From NCBI RefSeq assembly GCF_000011085.1, contig NC_006396.1, positions 1,612,001 to 1,676,000 of the forward strand: DNA of 64,000 nt. The letters are read 5' to 3'. The stretch is from Haloarcula marismortui ATCC 43049 (lineage in GTDB: Archaea; Halobacteriota; Halobacteria; Halobacteriales; Haloarculaceae). Positions 58,497 to 64,000 of the stretch are shown here, in pieces. The translations under genes and the position numbers were made by a program. Numbering within the stretch: the first letter of the stretch is position 1; each line of letters begins with the position of its first letter. The notes under the pieces were generated by a model. That model worked only from the letters and a program-made list of their open reading frames with translations. It was not told the origin of the DNA and did not search any database.

Positions 58497-60215
58497 ATGA
58501 CTGACCCCGAGACGCTCGACGTGACCATCGTCGACGGCTACGTCGACGAGCCCGCGCACTTCGGGGTGCCGCCGTACATCTCGACGTATCCGCGGTACGC
58601 CGCCGGCGCGCTCGTCGATGCCGGCGTCCCCCGCGAGCAGATAACGTATCACACCATCGACGAACTCCGGGAGGACAACGCAGTCTGGCGAGACGTTGAG
58701 GCCGCCGACCTCATGGTATACGTCGGCGGCATGACCGTTCCCGGCAAGTACGTCGGTGGGACGCCGGCGGAACCCGACGAAGTGCGCGAGCTGGCTTGGA
58801 CGGCCAACGGGACCTCCATCATGGGCGGTCCGGTCCGCTTCGGCGTCGGCGAGGCAAACGAGGGAGCGAGCGAGACGGCCCGCGACGACCTCGATTTCGA
58901 CTTCCTGGCGATGGCGGACGTCGAGGCCGCGGTGTTCGACCTCGTGGAGTCCGGCCTGGAGGGGTTCAACGACCGCTACCGCGACATCGAGGAGGAGACA
59001 CGTTGGGCCCGCGCCGGCGCGTTCGTTGTCGAACAGCACCCGAACCACCCCGACTACCTCATCTGCGAGATGGAGACTTCCCGGGGCTGTCCGTACCGGT
59101 GTTCCTTCTGTACGGAGCCGATGTACGGCAACCCGGACTTCCGGCCGCCCGAGAGTGTTGTCGATGAAGTCGATGCCCTCTCGGACCGCGGTGTGAAGCA
59201 CTTCCGGCTGGGCCGGCAGGCCGACATCCTCGCGTACGGCGGTGACGGTGAAGCACCGAATCCCGACGCCCTGCGGCGGCTCTACGGCGGTATCCGCGAC
59301 GTTGCGCCGGACCTTGAGACGCTGCATCTCGACAATATGAATCCCATCACGGTTGTGAAGTGGCCCGAGAAGGCCCGCGAGGGGATTCGCATCATCGCCG
59401 AACACAACACGCCCGGCGATACCGCCGCCTTCGGCCTGGAGTCAGCCGACCCGAACGTGATGAGCGACAACAACCTCAACGTCACCGCCGACCAGTGTTT
59501 CGAGGCGGTGAAAATCGTCAACGAGGTGGCTGGCTGGCGACCCGGAGGAGATAAAGACACTGCCCCCAACTTTGGCGACGACGCCGCTCGGCGGCTCCCC
59601 AAACTCCTGCCCGGTATCAATCTCGTCCACGGGCTGAAAGGCGAGACGCGGGAGACCTTCGAGCACAACAAGCGGTTCCTCCAGCGGGTGTACGACGAGG
59701 GGCTCATGCTCCGGCGGGTGAACATCCGGCAGGTGATGGCCTTCGAGGGGACCGACATGGCCGACACCGGCGCAGAAATCGCTAAGGACCACAAACAACT
59801 GTTCAAGCAGTACAAACAGGAGGTCCGTGAAACCATCGATAACCCGATGCTCCAGCGGGTCGCGCCGCCGGGAACGGTGCTGCCCGATGTCCATCTAGAG
59901 TACCATCAGGACGGCAAGACGTTCGGCCGGCAGTTGGGGACCTACCCGCTCCTTGTGGGCATTCCGGGCGAACGCGAACTCGGCAGTGTCGTCGACATCG
60001 CGGTCACCGACCACGGCTACCGGTCGGTCACCGGCGTCCCCTACCCGCTGGACCTCAACAGCGCGTCGATGAACGAACTCACCGAGATTCCCGGTATCGG
60101 CCGGAGCACCGCCGGCGATGTGGTGGTAAACAGACCCTACGAATCGGTCGGAGATATCGACGTCGCGTCAATCGAGCGGTTCGCAACCACCCGGTCACAG
60201 GAAGGCGCTGACTAA
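58497..60215 (+). CDS. radical SAM protein with C-terminal helix-hairpin-helix
   Basis: A protein of 572 residues. The radical SAM cluster motif C-x3-C-x2-C is in SRGCPYRCSFCTEPM near residue 200. An N-terminal 170-residue domain resembles a B12-binding/Rossmann-like module (VTIVDGYVDEPAHFGVPPYI, DLMVYVGGMTVPGKY). The C-terminus carries a helix-hairpin-helix (LNELTEIPGIGRSTAG-like, near residues 520-550), often DNA- or RNA-binding. Its substrate is unknown. A TATA-like GTTTTAGG near 58467 fits. Confidence 0.88.
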   Translation: MTDPETLDVTIVDGYVDEPAHFGVPPYISTYPRYAAGALVDAGVPREQITYHTIDELREDNAVWRDVEAADLMVYVGGMTVPGKYVGGTPAEPDEVRELAWTANGTSIMGGPVRFGVGEANEGASETARDDLDFDFLAMADVEAAVFDLVESGLEGFNDRYRDIEEETRWARAGAFVVEQHPNHPDYLICEMETSRGCPYRCSFCTEPMYGNPDFRPPESVVDEVDALSDRGVKHFRLGRQADILAYGGDGEAPNPDALRRLYGGIRDVAPDLETLHLDNMNPITVVKWPEKAREGIRIIAEHNTPGDTAAFGLESADPNVMSDNNLNVTADQCFEAVKIVNEVAGWRPGGDKDTAPNFGDDAARRLPKLLPGINLVHGLKGETRETFEHNKRFLQRVYDEGLMLRRVNIRQVMAFEGTDMADTGAEIAKDHKQLFKQYKQEVRETIDNPMLQRVAPPGTVLPDVHLEYHQDGKTFGRQLGTYPLLVGIPGERELGSVVDIAVTDHGYRSVTGVPYPLDLNSASMNELTEIPGIGRSTAGDVVVNRPYESVGDIDVASIERFATTRSQEGAD

Positions 60216-60283
60216 CAGCCGGTTTGGTCCCGAAAGCATACCGAACGGAAAGTACTTTTCACTCCGGGGATGACCAAGAGCGT

Positions 60284-62101
60284 ATGACTGCGGTCAAGGT
60301 GAGCGTCGTTCTCCCTGCCTACAACGAGGCGGATACCATCGAGCAGACGGTGTCGATAACACTCGAAACGCTCGCCTCGTTTCTCTCCGAAGACGCGTAT
60401 GAGGTCATCGTCGCGGAGGACGGTTGCTCGGACCGCACACCCGAAATCGCGGCGCGGCTCGCGAACGAGGACAGCCGGATCCGACACGTCCACAGCGACG
60501 ACCGCCTCGGACGCGGCGGCGCGTTAGAGTACGCCTTCGACCAGGCCGACGGCGACACACTGGTGTATTTTGATACGGACCTGGCGACGGATATGTCGCA
60601 TCTCGAAGAGCTCGTCAACGCCGTCCGCGTCGACGGCTATGACGTGGCGACGGGGTCACGGTGGCTGCCCGAAAACCGAGCCGACCGACCCGCGAAGCGC
60701 GGGATTCCGAGCTTCGGCTACAACACGCTCGTTCGGACGGTCCTCCGCTCGGACCTCAAGGACCACCAGTGCGGGTTCAAGGCCTTCGACCGGGGGGCAC
60801 TGGAGACGCTGTTGCCCCTCGTCCAGGACGAGCACTGGTTCTGGGACACGGAACTGCTTGTCAAGGCCCAGCGCAACGGCTATCGGGTGAAGGAGTTCCC
60901 CGTCGACTGGACGCCCAAGGGCGATTCGAAGGTCGACATCGTCCGGGACGTGTTTGGCATGGGGAGCCAGATACTCCGGACGTTCTGGGAACTGTCGGTC
61001 AGCCCCCGGATTACCCGTGAGGTGTCGCTCGGCGCGGGCACGATGCTCGTCGTTATTGCCCTTCTGTTGATGACACAGTATCTTGACCCCGACCGCGTCC
61101 TCGCGGAGATGGCCGGGGCGGCACCGGAAATCGTCGCGCTGAGTGCCGTGTTTTATGCTGTTTCATGGCCGCTCCGTGGCATCCGCTACCGGGACATCCT
61201 CGTTTCGATGGGGTATCGTGAGCGGTGGGACTTCCTGACAGGCGCGATATTCATCAGCCAGACCGGGAACCTCGTGTTCCCAGCGCGAGCTGGTGACGCG
61301 GTTCGGGCGTACGTTATCAAGGCCCGTCGCTCGATTCCATACCCCTCCGGGTTCGCGTCGCTGGCCGTCGAGCGCGTGTTCGACCTGCTGACGATAACGC
61401 TCCTCGCCGGCGTCGTCATGATCGGGCTAGCCGTGACTGGGTCGGCCGAACAGTTGCTGACGGCGCTGACGGGCGATGCCGTCGGCGGCGACGCGGCCAG
61501 CAGCGGGCGAACCGCCGTGGCCGTGGCAGGCGGTGTCGGCCTTGCAGCAATTGGTGCAGTGGTGGCCATCGTCGCCAGTGCGCGGAGCGACCGGAACCTC
61601 GTCCGAGCGGGCATCGGCCGGCTGAGCAGCGACTCCTATGCCGACTACGTCGCTGGCATCATCGAGGGGTTCGTCGGCGACGTACAGACGGTGGCCGCCG
61701 ATGGGTCGGCCTTCACCCGTGTCGGCATCGGCAGTCTCCTCATCTGGACGTTTGACGTGATAACGGCCCTGATCGTCTTTGCGGCCTTCGGCTACAGCCT
61801 GACGCCGTCGCTGGTGGCCGTTGGCTTCTTCGCGGTCAGTGTCGGGAACCTCGCAAAGGTCCTGCCGTTGACCCCCGGTGGGGTCGGGCTCTACGAGGGT
61901 GCGTTCACCGTCATCGTCGCGTCACTGACGCCGGTCGGCGTCGCCGCGGCTATTGGCGTCGCCATCGTCGACCACGCGGTAAAGAACATCGTCACCATCA
62001 TTGGCGGCGTCGCGTCGATGGGCTGGCTCAACGTCTCGCTGACGACGGCCGTCGAAGAGTCCCAGTCTACAGACGCTATCGAACCGGAAACGAACGACTG
62101 A
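60284..62101 (+). CDS. glycosyltransferase family 2 fused to flippase-like membrane domain
   Basis: 605 residues from the ATG at 60284. Residues 1-240 are a DPM-like family 2 transferase (SVVLPAYNEADTIEQTV, VIVAEDGCSDRTP, TLVYFDTDLATDM, KDHQCGFKAFDRGAL). Residues 250-595 form an LPG_synthase_TM/UPF0104-like membrane domain with FPARAGDAVRAYVIKARRSI, ERVFDLLTI and LTPGGVGLYEGAF. It probably makes and moves a lipid-linked sugar, as in surface glycosylation; this is inference. A TATA-like TACTTTTC near 60252 fits its start. Confidence 0.88.
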   Translation: MTAVKVSVVLPAYNEADTIEQTVSITLETLASFLSEDAYEVIVAEDGCSDRTPEIAARLANEDSRIRHVHSDDRLGRGGALEYAFDQADGDTLVYFDTDLATDMSHLEELVNAVRVDGYDVATGSRWLPENRADRPAKRGIPSFGYNTLVRTVLRSDLKDHQCGFKAFDRGALETLLPLVQDEHWFWDTELLVKAQRNGYRVKEFPVDWTPKGDSKVDIVRDVFGMGSQILRTFWELSVSPRITREVSLGAGTMLVVIALLLMTQYLDPDRVLAEMAGAAPEIVALSAVFYAVSWPLRGIRYRDILVSMGYRERWDFLTGAIFISQTGNLVFPARAGDAVRAYVIKARRSIPYPSGFASLAVERVFDLLTITLLAGVVMIGLAVTGSAEQLLTALTGDAVGGDAASSGRTAVAVAGGVGLAAIGAVVAIVASARSDRNLVRAGIGRLSSDSYADYVAGIIEGFVGDVQTVAADGSAFTRVGIGSLLIWTFDVITALIVFAAFGYSLTPSLVAVGFFAVSVGNLAKVLPLTPGGVGLYEGAFTVIVASLTPVGVAAAIGVAIVDHAVKNIVTIIGGVASMGWLNVSLTTAVEESQSTDAIEPETND

Positions 62102-62418
62102 CCGCAGTTTTGACACGCCCTGCAACAGCGCTCTGTCATTACTGGGATTACTATAGCAATAGGAAGTGACAGCGACGGGGACGACGCTACCTATTGTCTG
62201 TGATTATAACCGGGTTGTGGGAAATCAGTCAAAATACCCGACAGTCATTATATGAATGGTCATGCGACCAATGCACAAACATGGGTTTCGTGACGTGTAT
62301 CGGCGGTCTCCATGACAATACCGGAATGCTTTAATGACTTTCGTTCGAATACAGTGTTACCGACTGCCTCCGGGTTCTGTGATGTCTCCCACCCGGTGAG
62401 CACCCGCCTTCGCAACCA
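62102..62418 (+). other. 317-bp upstream region of the TFB gene
   Basis: No gene is supported. It contains several AT-rich promoter-like stretches, the nearest being GCTTTAATGAC at about 62328-62338, which would give a leader of about 55 nt. CATTATATGAATGG near 62247-62260 is another possible TATA. Multiple promoters are possible for a general factor gene but this is not shown. Confidence 0.4.
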
Positions 62419-63384
62419 ATGAGTGAACACACACGGACACGACAGCAGCGTGAAGAACAGACGACGGAGTCGACGGAATCGGAGAGCACAGCGTGCCCGG
62501 AGTGCAGTGGCTCGCTCGTTATCGACGACGAACACGGCGAAACGGTCTGTGAGGACTGTGGCCTGGTCGTCGAGTCCGACGAAATCGACCGCGGCCCCGA
62601 GTGGCGCGCGTTCGACTCCAGCGAGAAAGACGAGAAGTCCCGCGTCGGTGCGCCGACGACGAACATGATGCACGACAAGGGGCTGTCGACCAACATCGAC
62701 TGGCGCGACAAGGACGCCTACGGCAACTCCCTGTCGGGCAAGCAGCGCCAGAAGATGCAGCGCCTGCGCAAGTGGAACGAGCGCTTTAGAACGCGAGACT
62801 CCAAGGAACGCAACCTCAAGCAGGCCCTCGGTGAGATTGACCGGATGGCTTCTGCGCTCGGCCTCCCCGAAAACGTCCGCGAAACGGCCAGCGTCATCTA
62901 CCGCCGCGCGCTCGACGAGGACCTGCTGCCCGGCCGCTCCATCGAGGGTGTCTCGACAGCTTCCGTCTACGCCGCCGCGCGACAGGCTGGCGTCCCACGC
63001 TCGCTCGACGAGATCACGGAGGTCTCCCGCGTCGAGAAGAGCGAAATCGCCCGGACCTACCGCTACGTCGTCCGCGAACTCTCGCTCGAAGTGCGCCCTG
63101 CTGACCCCGAGAGCTACGTTCCGCGCTTTGCTTCCTCGCTGGAACTGTCCGACGAGGCCGAGCACCGCGCCCGCCAGCTTCTCCAGAACGCAAAAGAGCA
63201 GGGCGTCCACTCTGGGAAGTCACCGGTCGGCCTCGCCGCCGCCGCGGTGTACGCCGCCGCACTGCTGACCAACGAGAAGACGACGCAGGCCGCCGTGTCT
63301 GAGGTCGCCGACATCTCCGAGGTCACTATCCGCAACCGGTATCACGAACTGCTGGAAGCCGAGCAGGACCTGCCTGTCGCGTAA
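62419..63384 (+). CDS. tfb: transcription initiation factor IIB (TFB)
   Basis: A protein of 321 residues. The N-terminal zinc ribbon has CPEC and CEDCGLVVESDEIDRGPEW. The B-finger/linker region is GAPTTNMMHDKGLSTNIDWR. Two cyclin repeats follow (NLKQALGEIDRMASALGLP, VYAAARQAGVPRSLDEI; then HRARQLLQNAKEQG, AAAAVYAAALLTNEKTTQAA). It recruits RNA polymerase to TATA-bound TBP. Haloarchaea usually encode several TFBs, and which paralogue this is cannot be told. Confidence 0.96.
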   Translation: MSEHTRTRQQREEQTTESTESESTACPECSGSLVIDDEHGETVCEDCGLVVESDEIDRGPEWRAFDSSEKDEKSRVGAPTTNMMHDKGLSTNIDWRDKDAYGNSLSGKQRQKMQRLRKWNERFRTRDSKERNLKQALGEIDRMASALGLPENVRETASVIYRRALDEDLLPGRSIEGVSTASVYAAARQAGVPRSLDEITEVSRVEKSEIARTYRYVVRELSLEVRPADPESYVPRFASSLELSDEAEHRARQLLQNAKEQGVHSGKSPVGLAAAAVYAAALLTNEKTTQAAVSEVADISEVTIRNRYHELLEAEQDLPVA

Positions 63385-63883
63385 GCTCCACTCTCGTCTG
63401 GTATTGCTCTGAGAACCGGGTTTTGACTGCTGTTTCCAAGCGTAGTGTCCGCTCCTGCAGCGGACAGTCTGAACAGCCAGAAAGCCCCGGCCGGCTGAAC
63501 TCGGGGGACTCGCTGTGGTCCTCGTTCGCTTTGCTCACTGCGGTCCTTGCTTCGTCCGCCGTCGTTCAGCCGCCCGCCCCTTTCAGTCCCACCTCATAAC
63601 TGATTGGGCATCCGAAAACGGGTGGACTGAAAGGGGTCGACAGCGTGGCGGCATCGCCGCCACGTTATGCGGTGGTCGACAGAGCCGACCACCCACGCCC
63701 CGGGAACCCCGGCGACGTAAGCACCACAGGGAGTGCAACGACTGAGGAGCGCAACGAGCCGCGGGACCGGAGCGTGTCGGGGGCTTTCTGGCTGTCTATG
63801 GTCGGTAGTTCAACACTAGACGATAGCCACAGATACCGACCGATAACCGCAAGACTAGAGTCGTCTCATCTGCTGGGACCGGT
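63385..63883. other. 499-bp gene-free interval holding a MITE-like repeat
   Basis: No gene is supported. It contains the 323-bp nested inverted repeat at 63473-63795. Outside it there is only a CCGCTCCTGCAGCGG-type hairpin near 63449-63463 and an AT-poor leader with a weak promoter before the methyltransferase. Confidence 0.6.
63473..63795. repeat. nested inverted repeat, MITE-like
   Basis: Outer termini ACAGCCAGAAAGCCCC (63473-63488) and its exact reverse complement (63780-63795) are 16 bp. An inner pair CCCCTTTCAGTCCCACC (63577-63593) matches GGTGGACTGAAAGGGG (63621-63636) with one base bulged. A GTGGCGGC-ATC-GCCGCCAC hairpin is at 63645-63664. No reading frame is supported. The layout resembles a non-autonomous inverted-repeat element; similar sequences recur, from memory, in haloarchaeal intergenic regions. 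Confidence 0.6.
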
Positions 63884-64000
63884 ATGGAGACGACACACCG
63901 GGTTCGAACCGGTGACGCCCGCACGCTTGCGTGCCCCGACGACAGCGTCGAGCTGGTGATCACATCCCCACCGTACCCGATGATCGAGATGTGGGACGAC
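63884..64000 (+). CDS. DNA methyltransferase, SPPY-type (5' end only)
   Basis: The first 39 codons from the ATG at 63884 read to the window edge. The segment VRTGDARTLACPDDSVELVI followed by TSPPYPMIEMWDD carries the TSPPY motif IV of amino-methyltransferases (N4-cytosine or N6-adenine). The remainder, including the AdoMet motif I and target recognition region, lies outside. The GGTTCGAACC stretch within it is coding, not a tRNA. Confidence 0.82.
   Translation, partial: METTHRVRTGDARTLACPDDSVELVITSPPYPMIEMWDD

Noticed and set aside
63890-63930. T-arm-like GGTTCGAACC sequence suggesting a tRNA
   Set aside because: It lies inside the methyltransferase reading frame (HRVRTGD) and no acceptor or anticodon stem can be built.
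1-64000. CRISPR array
   Set aside because: No regularly spaced direct repeats with unique spacers are seen; the element's repeats are irregular and structured.

Overview
The window is a chromosomal segment of a halophilic archaeon, most likely Haloarcula or a close relative. The evidence is high G+C coding DNA, very acidic proteins, TATA/BRE-type promoters with short or absent leaders, a thermosome, TFB, Mre11-Rad50, an intein-bearing family B DNA polymerase and many haloarchaea-only protein families. All calls come from reading the sequence; no database search was possible, and family names given from memory are marked as such.

Layout. 1-13.4 kb: MBL-fold hydrolase with a winged-helix regulator, methyltransferase, glycosyltransferase, amidohydrolase, thermosome subunit, DUF371 protein, GH2-like protein, coiled-coil protein, LysE exporter, HD protein, GNAT-zinc ribbon protein, tRNA-Gln(UUG) and a ferritin-like/DtxR metal-regulation pair. 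13.7-22.3 kb: acetyltransferase-like gene, the SUF iron-sulfur operon (sufC-sufB-sufD) and polB with a 409-residue intein in polymerase motif B. 22.48-29.19 kb: a foreign, AT-richer 6.64-kb integrated element. 29.2-34.5 kb: two small haloarchaeal genes, then mre11-rad50 and a companion gene. 34.7-44.3 kb: a type IV pilus/secretion-like locus (42-residue pilin-like peptide, coiled-coil protein, anchored protein, secretion ATPase broken by an in-frame TGA, TadC-like membrane protein, three pseudopilin-like proteins and a 997-residue anchored protein). 44.3-64 kb: metabolism and transport (epimerase, DHH phosphoesterase, aldo/keto reductase, MFS, Nudix, luciferase-like protein, FAD oxidoreductase, Hsp20, DUF429, ABC exporter, NhaC, radical SAM, GT2-flippase fusion), TFB, a MITE-like nested inverted repeat and the start of a DNA methyltransferase.

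The most interesting region is the integrated element. It is bounded by a perfect 62-bp direct repeat (22482-22543 and 29125-29186) lying in the 3' end of a small protein-coding gene rather than a tRNA. The copy brought by the element restores the same C-terminus with different final codons. A tyrosine recombinase sits just inside the right boundary. The element carries a leftward operon of six translationally coupled small genes (at least three with DNA-binding or zinc-finger features), a rightward protein resembling a homing endonuclease without its catalytic motif, long imperfect inverted repeats around that gene, four dispersed copies of a G-rich motif, and a candidate structured non-coding RNA with its own TATA box and upstream 19-bp palindrome. 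I see no capsid, conjugation or recognisable Rep gene, so it could be an integrative plasmid or satellite-like element of undescribed type.

Other points: the disrupted secretion ATPase may disable the adjacent pilus-like system; tRNA-like fragments beside tRNA-Gln suggest past integration or duplication; and several tiny zinc-finger proteins are present.
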